From Poecilobothrus nobilitatus (lineage: Eukaryota; Arthropoda; Insecta; Diptera; Dolichopodidae), in contig OX352774.1 of assembly GCA_947095535.1 (NCBI GenBank), forward strand, positions 118,485,996 through 118,549,995: a stretch of 64,000 nt of DNA. Reading direction: 5' to 3'. The notes beneath the pieces are model-generated. The model made no database searches, was not told where the DNA came from, and was given only the letters and a program-made list of their open reading frames with translations. This document shows, in pieces, positions 1 to 13,880 of the stretch. The position numbers and the translations under genes are program-made. Numbering within the stretch: position 1 is the first letter of the stretch; every line of letters begins with the position of its first letter.

Positions 1-2470
1 CTTTTTATAAATTTTAAAAAGATAAATATTAACATTTAATAAAAAGGAAAAAATTCAATGAATGAGTCAATGTTTCTTTATTTAAAATAATGTTTATTTT
101 AGGGGAGTGACTTAATGGCAAGTGCCATAATGTCTATTTCCGTTATGTCATTTTCAAAAGTTTAATTTAATACTTAATCTCAGAAATTACTAATTAAATA
201 ACAAAAGATATTGAAATCTAATTGCACTATATAGTTTGAAAAAGTTTATGTATATAGTAATTTTAACTTTTCTATTTTAGGAAATCAGGGCAAAAATGAC
301 AGATGATAAGATCAGCACCATTTAAATTTCTGACAACAATCTTCAATTACTGTTAATTAATTTTAATCCTTTTTTCTAACAAAGCCTGAAAGCCATTAAC
401 TGCTATTTTCATAACTGCTATTTTTGATTTTTTACTAGTCAAACAAAGAGTTGGATACTAAAATATTTTTGCCCTCCATTTTTAAATTATATTTAAACTA
501 ACACCAAATCGACCAACAGATTTCAAAACTAAAGCAAAAATTTTTGTAAATGTTTTCTCTTTTCCATAAAGAGTTTGTTGAAAAAAAAGGAGGAAAAAAA
601 TCACTAAAAGAATTCTATAATATACATACATATATCTACAGTATATTTCATTGGAATATTATAATTAAAATTGCATATAATAACAAACAAAAAAAAAACC
701 TCAAATTCATAAGAATTGAGTGAATTTGTAAATTTATAACTAAATCTAGATTTGGTTAGGTTAGATGGTTTTTGGTTTCTTTTTTTTTTTTTTTTTAGAA
801 TGTATTTCACAAAAATGGTGAAATTTAAAATTCTTAAGATCCATAAAATTTATATAATTACCATTTATTAAAATGAAAAAGGATAATTTTCAGGCATTTT
901 CTTTTAATTTTTGTTTAATTTTTTTTTGGCTAGAAATTTAAATCCAGTTTTAAATCAAGTATATTTTGTATTTCCATTTATTGATATTTTAATCTGAAAC
1001 TTTCTTGAACTTAATTGGTTTTTTTTCTTCTTAGTTTTAAATATGGTATTTATTTTTCTTAAATTCATGCATCAATGCATTCATTAATTACTTAACTTGT
1101 GCACAGCAATAATCAAAGTTGACATTTTAATGCGTTTTGAATTGACCATTTTTATATTATAAATTGATTTTTTTGTTTTGTTCTTTTATTTTTGTTGTTT
1201 TTTATACAAAATTTATGGATTCATTACAATTTTTTCAATATAGATACCTATAAAGAAAAACAAAAATAATAAAATAAAAGAAGATTGTGATTACAATAAA
1301 TATATTGTAACGTAATGTGCACAACAAATGACGCGCAACATTATTAACACAAATTTTTGTTTTTATTCATTGTTTACATTCGTTTCCATTTTTGGGTGCC
1401 CACATATTTTTTTTTTTTTATCTTTAGCTTTTTCTTTGATTGGATTTAATGTCCAGTTTTTTAGTTTTTTTGTAATAACAATAACAGCATTTTTTAATTG
1501 GAATCCTTTTGGCGAGAAACAAGTAAAATGATCATTATTATCGTTATTAAAATCAACCTATTGATTACACACACAAAAAAAAATCTAAAGAACTGCTACT
1601 CTGCATTATTGCTACCATATACAGAACAGATTCGTAAAAACCAAATTGATACAAAAAAGCAAAATTTTTTCTTGATGTAAAAAACAGCATAGTTTAGTGC
1701 GGCAGACATAAAGGTGCGTAAACAATACCAAGAGTCTGTAACTGTGTACATATATTTAAAAAAAAATTATATTATTGTTACTTTCGTAATTGGATACTTG
1801 TTGCTCTGGTTATCGAAATTTATACATATTTACTTATTATATTTATACACACTTTTTTATCCGCACTTAAATTAAATTAAACAAACGAATACAATTTCAT
1901 TGAGGGCGTTTTTTGTTACGGGTCTGCCTAATAAGACCTTTGTATAACAGTTGAAAAAAATTCAAACTGTATGTGTATATCTTTCTTATCTATAGCTATT
2001 CTAGTAAATTATTTTTTTGGAAGTCTTCTATTATCTACATATACTAATTAGTAATGTTATTTAAGCATTTCAGTAAATACATATATAAAGAACCTGTTCA
2101 TAATGAAGTTTTTAAAAAGATATGCTCTTGCATATCCTATTTAGTCATCGTCTATTACTGATGACAAAACAAAATGATTAACTTATTAAATTTTTTCACA
2201 TTTCATAACGGATTTCTAGTTGCAATGGAAATATTTTATATAGTTTGGATTTTGCTCTTTAGACTTCAATCGTATGAATCCCTACTTTTAAAATAGAGCA
2301 AGAATAATTTCTGTTATAAGCTATAATTAAATATATTTATATGAACCTATACTATATCAACACTATTTTAGAAACAAATTTAGGTAATTGCACTACTCTT
2401 AATCCCTTTTGTATTTTTACTGTTTTACAAATTTTTTACAAAACTTAAAGAAGTTATTGCCATAAAACTT
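1..2470. other. AT-rich intergenic, no gene seen
   Basis: Mostly A/T runs and simple sequence. The short open frames here (for example 604-810 minus, 1328-1680 plus) are low-complexity and match no family I recognise. No RNA gene or clear transposon end was seen. Confidence 0.6.
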
Positions 2471-2479
2471 GATTAAGTT

Positions 2480-3165
2480 CCAAAATGTGCAAGCTACGCG
2501 AACCCGCTGTTCTAGTCTATCCGAAGTTACAGAAGTTGTTAGCATGCAATTTGACATCTTTTTACAAAATTTCAGATACGTAGCTTCAATTGACAATGAG
2601 TTATTATCATTTAAAAAGAGAACCTGTTAAACCTGTTGAACCAGCACAACCAAATTTTACAGAAGTTGTTGGCATATAACTTGACACTTCTTCACTAAAA
2701 TTCAGATACATAGCTTCAATTGACACTAAGTTATTTTCATTTAAAAAGATAAGTTGTATGGCAGCTAGCCGAACCGGTCGCACCAAGACAACCAAATTTT
2801 ATAAGCATTATTGATCTGTAACTCGACACCATTTTACAAATTTCAGAGACCCAGCTTCATTAGATACTGAGTTATTTCCATATAAAGGAAGAAGTTGTAT
2901 GGCAGCTAATCGAACCCGCCAGCCGAAAATGCTGTATTTAATAAGCGAAACTAACAATTTTGCAAAAGTGACGTAAAAAAAATTGCAGCCTCCTAGCTTC
3001 TTTATTTTTTGAGTTATCATGCGGACGGATGGACGGATGGACACACATCGCTTAATCGACTCAGAATTCGATTCTGAGCCGATCCATACCTTTGACACTA
3101 TATCTAGCTCAACTCCCTTAAGATGTCACAAACGTAATGGCAAATTTATTATACCCTTGAATATA
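2480..3165. repeat. Dispersed repeat, copy A, with internal tandem units
   Basis: Three diverged units of about 135-140 bp follow one another, beginning near 2525, 2655 and 2793. Each contains a block like TACAGAAGTTGTT, then TTTCAGATAC, then AGCTTCAATTGACA, and TTGTATGGCAGCTA occurs in the later units. The array is followed by a distinctive block near 3015-3160 with GGACGGATGGACGGATGG, a TCGACTCAGAATTCGAT segment and an AT-rich end with TTATACCC. A second copy lies at 14640-15165. No coding capacity was seen; class unknown, probably a non-autonomous mobile element. Confidence 0.55.
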
Positions 3166-3169
3166 ATTC

Positions 3170-4690
3170 TAACCAGAGCAATATAATATAATTTATTATA
3201 TAATTTTATATTATATATTTAATTTTATAATAAAAAAATATAAAATAAAACAGAACAGTATATAAAGGCAAAAAATTTTCAAAACGCACATTTTCAAAAA
3301 GACAATTCAAAATATTCTCTTCCATCAAAATTTGTGATTTTTCTTAGACATTTTTCTGGGAGAAAAATTGTGGAGGTAATTCTTCAGTTTTAAGGAAACT
3401 CTGTAAAATTAAGTAAAACCGCTATCACATGTAAAAATATAATGCTAAAGCTTTAATTTTTGTGTCTTACTTTAAACAATTTTAAGACAACAATGTTCTG
3501 TAACCTGGATTAAGCCTATCAGTGTTCAAAATGTCATTGGTCCATCTTAAACGGTTGTAGTTTTGTAAAAACGGTAGAAGTTTTGTGAAGAACAGACAAA
3601 CGAACGAACCGACAGAAAATAACTATAATAAAAAAATATTCTCAAAAATCTTTCAAAAATGTGCTAAATGAGTAAATCAAATGATTAAATCCTGGCACAA
3701 TTCTTTTTTAAATTAAAATGAGCATAAACCGCTAATATTGCAGCGCCTTAAAAACCCTTAAGCAGGCATTAAATCATTTTGTTCTTCGTTTTTTTTTAGC
3801 TTTATTTTATTAAACATTTTTTATAGTATGCCTAATCGAATCGAATACAAAATTAAAAATGCAATTTTCGTTTTATAAGATTTTTTTTTTCCTTTTAAAT
3901 TTTTGTTCTTTTATTGTACAGATTTCATTCCAATCAAAAATTTAAAAATATAAATGCTATTTTAAAGTGGGGAAAAAAGAAGTTTCATTAAAAATATTAA
4001 TCGAATCGAAAACTTTAAACTTTAAAAATATTTACCGCAGAGGGTCAAGAAATTGTCTCTTATTAGGAATATTTTCTTAAACAAAACTGATTTCCAAAAA
4101 AAAAATTTTGATTTGAATGCAATTTACAAAGATTAAAAATAAATTGCAATGAAATTTACAGTCGTTAACCTGGAATACTGCTCTCCATTGTATTATTATG
4201 TTGTAAAAACAAAAAAAAAATTTTTAATATTTATATATTATGTTCCATAATTATCATTCGCTACAGATTTTATTATTATTAATTGATCTACTTCTATATT
4301 TATTATTTTTTAGTCCCATAAACACTATCTGATATATCCATCATAAAATTTAAAGCTTTCAAATTTTCAAATTTTCCTATAATGGCACTATAGGAACTAT
4401 AGTCTTCTAATTTACTATTCAATAATTAAAACTTATTTTTACAACAACAGAAGTCAGAACCCAAGATTTTTTTATTGTGGGTTAGCGTAAGTCTTCAAAA
4501 GAAACAATGTCATTCGTAGCACTATGTATGCCGAATTTTCAACACCAGTCCCCTATTAAAGCTAGTCAAACTAACGAACCATTAATTTTTTGAAAACTTT
4601 TTCTTTTAGTATTTCTTATTTAGTATCTCTAAGACAATCTGAACATTGTGATAAATATAAAGGGGCCTTTCTTTTCAGCTTTCATATAGT
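3170..4690. other. AT-rich intergenic, no gene seen
   Basis: A/T-rich sequence without a convincing open frame, RNA gene or repeat boundary. Confidence 0.5.
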
Positions 4691-4699
4691 AATCTGATT

Positions 4700-7560
4700 T
4701 TCTTTTACCAGCGGTTGTTAAACTTATCCGGAACACTCTTCATGATAATAATAATAACAGTAGATACGTTTTGGCTAGGTTAAGGGACAGTAAAATATTT
4801 GAAAATGTTTGTATTGGTGGTAAAACTAATATATCGCTAAAAATAGCGATTCAACAAGAACGATTGCCCACCGATATTAACGAGTTACGTAATATTTTTG
4901 TGAGATATCATGAAACATTTAATATATCCCCTGTTAGTGCCCTAACTGATTTGCAATCGTATGCATAATATATTTCGTCAAACAGGATTAATTATCTTCA
5001 AAGGACGAGAGAAAATAATGATAAGTACTTTCGTCCCTTTTCTAGCCAAAAGAAATCTAGTTAACAGTCTTTTGCCGCATCTGTTTCTAAATTACACACA
5101 AAGGATCCTTTTAAATTAACTATTTATTATCAAAATGTAAGAGTTTTAAGTACAAAAACTAAAAAGGTTTTTTTAAATTCTTCACTTCACTTTTTTCTCA
5201 TAACGTTCCAAGAGGTGGTGGTTTATTAATAGCTTTAAAAAATACATTTTCCTCCTCGCAATTATTAGTTTCTCAGTGCGATTCGTCTGAAATTATAGAA
5301 ATTATTAATATTAAAATTGAATTGCAATTGATAAATATTATTATCATTAACTGTTATATTCCTTCTGGGTCCAGTATTGAAGTATACACTAAGTATATCA
5401 GAAATTGATTTACTAATTAGTAATGTCAACACAAATGATGATATTATACTATGTGGTGATTTTAATCTACCTAATATTAAATGGCTTGCACATGAACAGC
5501 TAGCTTATTGTGTACCATATAAATTAGTTAGTAATGTAATAACTCAATAGAGTGCTTTATAATCGATTCTTTTAATTCTTTTAATTTTCAACACGTATCC
5601 TCGGTTTCTAATAAACATGGACGGTGGGAGGCAGTTAGACTTACTATTTACGTCAAACTGGAATAATTTAGTTACCTGTCCATTTGAACTCGTCGATATT
5701 GATGAATATCATTTTCCAATATATTTTTCTTTTCCTTCTTTTATGTCTTCTAATGTTGATTCAGCACTTTCTTATCGTTACAATTTTTCCAAAGTTAATG
5801 TTGATGCTATTAATAACTATTTATTCGATTATGTCTTTTCATTTTTATCTTCTGCCAGGTAACAGTTAATAATGTCTATAAAATCCTTCATTCCGTTATT
5901 TCACAACATGTTCCTTTAGTTATTGATAAAATTAACGAAACTTGTTCGCCTTGGTTTACCAGAAATCTTAAGAAATTAAAAAATAAAACAAATAAAGCCT
6001 GGCGTAAATTCATTAAAAGCAATAATAATTATGACTTTAATGACTTTATAATTTTATTTAATGATTTGTAGTTAATGTCTAATAATCTTTACTCTAACTA
6101 TGTACGGAATATGTCTTCGGATATTAAAACTAATTCGAAATTCTTTTGGAAATTTGTCAATTCTAAAAGAAAAACTGATCAAGATCATGAATTATAAGAA
6201 CTGTAACAGTAGTGATTCTAAAGTCATTTCTGAATTTTTCAGTGATTTTTTTTCAGTTAGTTATGCTCTGCCAGACTTCTCTTTAAATAAAGATAACTTC
6301 TGCCACTTAGTTAACTTTTTTAAAACAACGCTTACTAATATTCACATTGATTCTAGTGTAGTCTTAAACTACTTAAAAAAGCTTGACAATAATTCTAATC
6401 CTGGTACTGGTGGTATTCTAAACATATTTTTAAAAAAATGTTCGATTTCATTATGTGGTCCTCTTTCCATCTTATTTAATTTTTCTTTGACTTCTGGTAT
6501 TTTTCCTTCTATCTGGACGATTTCTCTTATTAAGCTTGTTTACAAAAAAAAATTTAAAAATGATGTAACAAATTATCGCCCAATTGCGAAACTATCATCT
6601 ATTCCCAAACTTTTTGAATTGATCGTATTTGATTCTATTTATGATCATTGTACTTGTTTTTTATCACCTTATCAACATGGCTTTGTAAAGCATAAATCAA
6701 CTGTTACTATAATCTCTATTGAATCTACCTCTATTTTTATCAAAAACATGGAGGATGATTTTCAAACAGGTGTGATATACATATACTGATTTTAGTAAAG
6801 CTTTTGATCTTCTTCCACACAATATTATTATTTTTAAGTTGGAAATACTAGGATTTCCCATTTTTTTCATTAATTGGGTTCACTCCTATCTTTCCGAACG
6901 TAGATATAGTGTGTCTTTTAGATCTCTTGGACCTTTACTGTTCATTATTTCCATTATCGATGTCACTTCGTTAATACTTAATAGCCAAATTAAAATTTAC
7001 GCCGACGATATGAAAATCTAACTTGAATTAAAAATTTAGAAGATGCTTGCAAGCTGATCTTAATCGATTTTATGATTGGTGTTGCAATAATAATCTTCAA
7101 CGTAACGTTAATAAATGTGCATTAATTACATTTACACGTCGTTCATGCATGATCTTGTATTCCTATTCTTTCAATAACCAAACTTTCCTAAAGTTGTCTC
7201 TATTAAAGATCTAGGGGTAATCTTCGATAGCAAGCTTTCATTTCACCTTCATTATACTAATATACTGAATAAAGCCAACTTTATGCTAGGTTTTATTAAA
7301 AATTGAGCAAGAGAATTTGATGATACCTATGTATTAAAATCTTTGTTTACTTGTTTGGTTAGATCTAACTTGGAATATGCTTCCCTGATATGGAGCCCAT
7401 TTTATAATATTCATATATAAATAGAATCAAATCAGTTCAAAAAAAATTTACGCTTTCTCCATGAGAAGATCCGTTAAGACTAAGATCTGTGAAGATGTTT
7501 CACTTGCATTTTCATAGAATTAATTATGGGAAACATGAACCTATTAATTGAATGATGTCT
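4700..7560 (+). mobile_element. Degenerate non-LTR retrotransposon (LINE), plus strand
   Basis: A decayed LINE readable in several broken frames. In order: a possible ORF1 remnant (4771-4968); an endonuclease region with YYQNVR near 5128, PRGGG near 5210 and the GDFNLP block near 5455; a reverse transcriptase with NYRPIA near 6570, the YQHGFVKHKS region near 6670-6700, a D-F-S-K-A-F block near 6786-6803 split from the upstream frame, and the catalytic YADD at about 7000-7011. Downstream is a typical C-terminal block (KDLGVIFD near 7205, LEYASLIWSP near 7370). Multiple stops and frameshifts mean it cannot be active. The arrangement fits the Jockey/CR1-like group; clade assignment is inference. 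Confidence 0.8.
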
Positions 7561-8959
7561 CTTTAAACTCCATATATAAACCCCATATTAACCTCCTACT
7601 AACAAAACAATCACTTAAAAGTAATCTATATTTGTGTGAATGAGGTTATTGATTAACCTTTGACCTGAAGTTTCTCAATTGAATTTATTTTGTTGCAATT
7701 TATAGTTTGAGTTTTATTTTAATTAATTATAAATTTAATTTATTTTTCTTTTTTTTCATTTAATTATAATTAATTAGTTATTTTTATTGTTATTATTTGA
7801 TTTTTTGTTTAATTTAAAGTATAGATTAAGTATTTTTATTGTAACTTGCTTGATTTAAGCTCGTATTAATAAATATATAAATCTGATTTTCTATAAGTAG
7901 AGCTGCTTATAGATTGATATGCCGAAACTAACTTTATGTTTTATAGCATATCTCATCTATTTATTTCATCTATAACTTTGAGAATTCCTAAATCTATGAA
8001 ACTCAAATCACTACTATAAGTACATTTTCTTACGCATATTACGTTTCTATTTTTTTAACATGCATTTACTTGGCGCAACCCCATATAACCATAAAACCAT
8101 TTTTGGTTTTGTATTACCATTTGGTATTGTATTGGTTTGGTTTTGTATTTTTGGTTTACACTCCATTTTTTGAGTGTAAATTACAACTTTATTATATAAC
8201 GTTAATTTAAACTTACAACTTAGGAGTAGTAATTCTCTGTGTATTTATTATCTAATTTTATGTTTTCCTTTTTAAGGAGTTCTTTTCACCTTAGCTTGAC
8301 ATCTAGCGTCATTCTTAGATATTTTGCTTTATTTTAAATTTTTACGTTTACACCATTTAAGTTAATTTTTGTTTGGTCTATTTAAGTTAATTAACTTGCA
8401 CAGATTTACTCTCATTAAGTTCTATTTTCTATTTATGTGTCCAATAACATATTTTGTCACTTACTTTTTGAAATTTTCTTTTTTAACTCAATTTTTAACC
8501 TAATTTTTTTTCCTCGTTTTAATAGAGAAACTTTTTATTAAAATTTTATTTAAAATAAATTGTTCTTAAACTATGCTAGATTAACTTGCTGTGCATTACA
8601 AGAACAATTAGGTACTATAAGAAAAAATATTATATAGGTACAATTTAAAATAACTATAAATTTTTATTTAAATAAAAACTAAAAAAATTCTGATAATTTT
8701 CAATCATTTATCCTTCTGTCAATTTGTATGGTTGTCGTTCTGTTTTCAAAACTTCTCCATCGCTTTCGATAAAGTAATGCTATTTAATCATAATAAGTAT
8801 AATACAATAATTTATTAAATAATATCAACAAGTTAATTTTGTAGATAAACCTTTTTGGTAAAACTTGGCCTATTTTGCATAGCCTCCAAATGTCAAAACT
8901 GATTTTTTTTAATAATAATTTAATGAATATGAAAACGTCAAAGATACACTAGATAGACC

Positions 8960-9035
8960 TCGATCGCTGGATAAGAGCGTATGAAATACGCTGTAAAACA
9001 CGAGGGAGTGTGTGATCAAATCTAGCACAAGTTGT
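8960..9035 (+). repeat. tRNA-like segment, possible SINE or tRNA relic
   Basis: A GACCTCGATCGCTGGATAAG start resembles a D-arm/A-box, a short stem AGCGTATGAAATACGCT could be an anticodon-arm relic, and GTGATCAAATC resembles a decayed B box. The cloverleaf is not complete, so this is not called a functional tRNA. Confidence 0.25.
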
Positions 9036-9201
9036 AAGAATAATTCCTCCTTACGACACTAACAGCTAGAAAGGAAAGGATATGTAATTTTTATATGGTG
9101 ACTTTTATATGGTAATTTTTATATTTTTTTAAGGTTTTTATAATTGTTACTTTTTATATGGCAGGAGAATAAACTAAAAAAAAAATTACAACTCTTACTG
9201 T

Positions 9202-9241
9202 CAAACAATAACAATAACAACTCTGTTATTGTTATTGTTTG
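9202..9241. repeat. Perfect inverted repeat (hairpin)
   Basis: An 18-nt arm beginning CAAACAATAACA (9202-9219) is exactly reverse-complemented at 9224-9241 after a four-base loop ACTC. It lies in non-coding sequence. Confidence 0.85.
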
Positions 9242-11094
9242 TTATCAAAAACCAAAATTTTAAACACTTTGTTTTCCCAAAAAAATTAAAATTGTAAAAC
9301 TCTTTTGTTATTTTATTTTTAAATGTACAGTTTTGAAAACCCTTTGTTTTACAGATACTTTATATTGTATTGTTATTGTTAAAATTTGTTGCAAAATTTG
9401 TTACAAACTAACCATCATCTTTTTTTTTTTGCAGAGCTATTTTTATGTCTGTAAATTACCATTCTGAGCTCATACATAATGAGAATTTTCTTTCGTTTTC
9501 CTTTTAGTTGTTGAAGAACGTAATGATTTCAAAATTTGACGACACATATTTGTACTATTTAGTAAAAGTACAAAACGAAAAATATTTTTGGTACTAAACT
9601 ATTATTGTAAAATGGTTTAAAAAATTTTTATAAAAAGAGTTTTTAATATTAGATAAATTATTATATACAATTTACATAATATTATACATATATAAAAAAC
9701 CCAAATACATACATATATAATCGACAAACTTATATCATTCAATTGTATACAATATACGATATTGTTTAATGTTTCCATAAAAATATTTGGTCTAATTTAA
9801 TTTCTTCTAAAAATGAGCAAATTAACTTAAAAAATAAATTACAGATGACACTATAAAAGTGGTAAAAATTAAAAAAAAATTTAGAATTCGCTCCCTTGCT
9901 TAGATTAAAAATAAAAATTGCAGTTAGTCGAAAATTATAAACAAAGAAAATATAAATTGTTAAGATTCTTTCTGAATAATTTTAATTTTATTATTAATAA
10001 TATAGTCTTAAAATAATTACTTTCTATATTCAGTTAAGACACAATTTAGAAAATAAAGTTTTAATCCTTCATTCAATTTCCCTTTTTAATCGATAGATGG
10101 GGGGCTAAATAGACTCATATATTTGTGAGTCTATTTACACGATATAATACCAATATTATCTCTTAATGAAACAAATGCCGGTAAAGGATGTTAGATAAAA
10201 CTATTAGAATAACTTTCAGCTTCCCCACATGTAGATCGCTTTTTACATACCATTCACAAATTTCATATTATATAGTTTCCTCTAAAAAAAAATAATCCTA
10301 TACTTGATAATGGAATAAAATAAAATAAGAAAATTATTTTAGTTTTTTTCGTTCATTAACATTTTGTCTGTATGCATACATACATAATACATATATTTAT
10401 ATACATATCTACCTTTTATTTATTTTATAAGTATATGAATTCAAATATAGTTAATCAAAGTCTTGTTAAAACTTTAAACTATGCACTTAATTTGCATATT
10501 GTACTGAACTTAACTGAACTAATGGTATTTTTTAACATATAGAATATAGATGATAGTTTTTTAGTGTCTTTTTATACAAATTTTTTAAATAAATATAAAA
10601 TAAAAGTAACATAAAAAAAATTATATTACAGTTGTCTTTCCTTTTGACATATGGAAATTTTTTGAGTCTTTTATCTGAGTTTACAATGTCGTTGCAACTT
10701 GCAATTGTAGACACCGAAGACATTGATTGTTTCAGTCTTGTTTCAATTTTTATTTTTTTTTTTTGTTTTGTTTTTTATTTTATTAAAATGCACATCCATT
10801 GTGTGATTTATTTGATTTGTAACATTTTCTGAACTTTTAAACTATTTAAATGTATAAGACATCTCAAATCAAACCACCCACCAATTTCGCAGAAGTTTAT
10901 TTGAAAACTAACATTTCATCAGGCAAAGATCAACGTGAAACAACTGTAAGTAATTCAATAAAAACTAGAAAAAATAAAAGCTAGAAATTCATTAATCATG
11001 TGTAACTATACATAAAAATAAAATATAATAAATTAAAGGACATAAGTTTAAATCTTTAAAATAAGCATATATTATATGGTAAATGTTAGTAATT

Positions 11095-11165
11095 ATCCAG
11101 CCAATGGTGTAGTAATTAAGACACCGACCTTTCATTCGAAAAGTATCCCGACTGGTTCATATAGT
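11095..11165 (+). repeat. SINE-head-like fragment
   Basis: ATCCAGCCAATGGTGTAGTA resembles the head of the SINE at 60531 (ATCCAGCCATTGGTGCAGTG). It is followed by a CATTCGAAAAG segment and a decayed GGTTC box near 11154. Probably an old copy of the same tRNA-derived family. Confidence 0.45.
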
Positions 11166-12579
11166 TTAATAAAATATAATATAGATTTTTCTTATAATAT
11201 ATAATTAGTAAAATAAAATATAATTAAATAAAAAATAAATAAATAAAATACGTAAATAAAGATAATTCTTGTATAAGATAATAGATGGCATAGAAATAAA
11301 AGTAAAAGTAATAAATATTCACGAATCATAGTCTTGTATATAATAGCTACAGTCGAGTAATCAACGGCTTAGTGAAATTAATGATTAGAGAAACTGAAAT
11401 TTAGTGAAGTGTGAATAAGAAATTACTTAATGAATGCCCTATTCTTCTTATAGGAGTGGGAAAGAAAAAGAAAATGTTAGTAATTACCAAATAGTTGTTT
11501 TATTTTAGCTTAAACTGAAATAGTAAAAAAATTTTAAATTCCCATTAACGCCAAAAACTACCAATAACCCCAGTTATGGAGAAGAATCTATATTAATCAA
11601 TCAGAACATCATCAACTTGATTTCGATAAAAAAAAATATTCTTTTATTAATCAATGTTTGTTATGCTCATAATGTTTTCCGTTATTTTTTAACAAAATTA
11701 CTAATTCTGCATAATGTCCTTTAACAGTTGAAAAATTAAAACTGTCCAAGCTTTTGAGAACGATTTCGTCATAAAGTTTCTTTATTTTTGTATTTTTTCC
11801 TTTTAGTTTTTTTTAAAAGTTAAAATTTTTTTATTTTATTAAAATTTTTACAACTTTTCGGTTATAAAAAAAAAATTGTGCGAGTGCTGTAAAACGCCCC
11901 ATTTGTTTTTCTTCCCAAAAACGAAAATGGAACAATTTAATAAAAGCCATATGTTTCAATTTTTCATATAGAAGATATACGATTACAATCCAAAGCCTTT
12001 AATAAAAAAAATGTTTTATAAAAGTTCTTGATTTTTTTTTTTATTTCACTCTTAACAACTTAAACAACACACATCTACATTCTACATCCTCCATCTCAGC
12101 AAAAAAAAAAATTATTTTACTATCTAAAAGTTTGGTTCAATTGATTTTATTTTTTCGTTTTTTTTGGTATTTTAACACTCTTCACATAATTTAGTCGATA
12201 ACTTCACATTAACTCCGAAAAGAAAATAAAAATAAAATGGTATTAGAAACCTTAATTCCCGTTTTGGGTCCAAAAGTTTGTACATATTTAAATTTGGGAA
12301 AGAAAAGACAAAAATTAATTTAAGACAAGATATAGTTAGTATTTTTAAAATCCCAAACTGTCTCGATTCTGAATTACTTTAAATTTTTATATATTTTTAT
12401 AAGTCCAACTTGATATCTAAAACATATTTATTGATGATAAACATATTTTGTTTTATACCAATCTGATATTTTGTCCTTCCGAAAATTTGATTTTCTGAGC
12501 TTTATAGAAATACACATAACTTTATATTATGTATATACATTATATTTTTGTCTATAAAAGTTTGACCTCATTTCTTGCC

Positions 12580-13880
12580 CATAGTTTTGTTGCAAGCATA
12601 AAGAAAAACGTATACTTCCTTAGCTGTTTGCTCGATATTAGATTTCTAGAAGAGTTTTGCATATAGAATAACGCCTAGGTACTTAGCGCTGGTAGTCAAC
12701 ACTAAAGTATGATTGTTCAGTGTTGGTAGGACAAAAGTAAGTACATATTTTGGAATTGGGCGTGAAGAGTACCATTTCAGTCTTCCCTGAGTTAACACCG
12801 TCGTTAGAGTTTGTGGCTCAGTTATAAACCTTGCTTAGAGCTCTATCGATCATTTCATTAATCACGGATATAAACTGGTCTGAACACACCACTGGTCTGG
12901 TATCATCACATCATCCGCGTACGCCACTACTTTTATTCCTTACTGAATAAATCAGAATCTTATTAGTAGATAATAATTAGCCATAATAAAAGTGATATTA
13001 CACCTCCCTGTAATGTACCCCAATGGACTAGTTTGGTTACATTACTGTTTTCCATTTTTGCATGAATTATTATGGATCTAAGCATGGAACTAATCCAACG
13101 CTGCAGAAACTGCTTTACACCTACTTGAGTGAGAGTTTCTTCAATGGATTGGGTGTTGACATTGTTAATGACACCTTCAATAATTTTGATAATTGATAAG
13201 TGAGTTCCCTCGAAGAGTAATTGCCTAAGATAAGCTAAGTGGCCTAAGCCACTAATAAGAAGATAAGCTAAGTGGCCTGAATAGCAGACTCATATATGTC
13301 CCCTACTTCCTGTCTTTGGAATAAACTTGGACTCTCTTCCAACTGCGGGAAATATAATTGAGTTTTAGAAAGTATTAGCGACTTTTGTAGCACATACGCA
13401 TTATATGCCATCATCAAAACTTTTTATAGCCCAAAAAACCTTTTTCTGAGATATAATTTTACTAACTTCATTCCACGGTATTCTATTCTCTACAAGATCT
13501 CCATTAGGTGAATTTGCATTACCGTTATCATTACTGCATACGGGGAAATGAGTTAACTAACAATTCTAAAGTGTCAGCTGAAGAATTAGTGCAGCTCCCG
13601 TCCGTTTTTTTAATTAAAGACGAGCAAAAGTTATTGAGAAATTATTATTATTAATATTAATATAAAGACGAGACAGAATCTTACAAATTCTAGCTAAATC
13701 CTTCGTATAGTTTCGATAGATCGACAAAATTCTATCCAAGTGTGCCGTTTGGCTTCTTTGATGGCTTTTTTGTATACTTTTATACAATCTTTATAAGGTT
13801 GCCAGTATTTGTGTTTATAGCAAATGTTGAAAAAGGACCTAGTCACACAGACCATATTATATCTCATTATTGACAGTGAC
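12580..13880 (-). mobile_element. Degenerate non-LTR retrotransposon RT fragment, minus strand
   Basis: Read on the minus strand, the segment encodes broken reverse-transcriptase motifs: a SKFIPKTG block near 13315-13340, an LQGGVIS block (the usual GTPQGG motif) near 12995-13020, and VAYADDV, the catalytic YADD region, near 12910-12930. The motif order is correct for a minus-strand LINE, but stops and frameshifts interrupt it throughout. It is a dead fragment and differs from the plus-strand copy at 4.7-7.5 kb. Confidence 0.65.

Larger units (their letters stand above)
7561..12570. other. AT-rich intergenic with small repeats, no gene seen
   Basis: No protein-coding gene was recognised. The stretch contains a perfect 18-bp-arm hairpin at 9202-9241, a tRNA-like segment near 8960-9035 and a SINE head-like segment near 11095-11165. 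Low-complexity GGTTTTGTATT-type sequence occurs near 8090-8160. Confidence 0.5.

Noticed and set aside
604..1680. Small genes in the left desert
   Set aside because: Frames are A/T-run translations rich in Phe, Lys and Ile without domains, conserved starts or splice signals.
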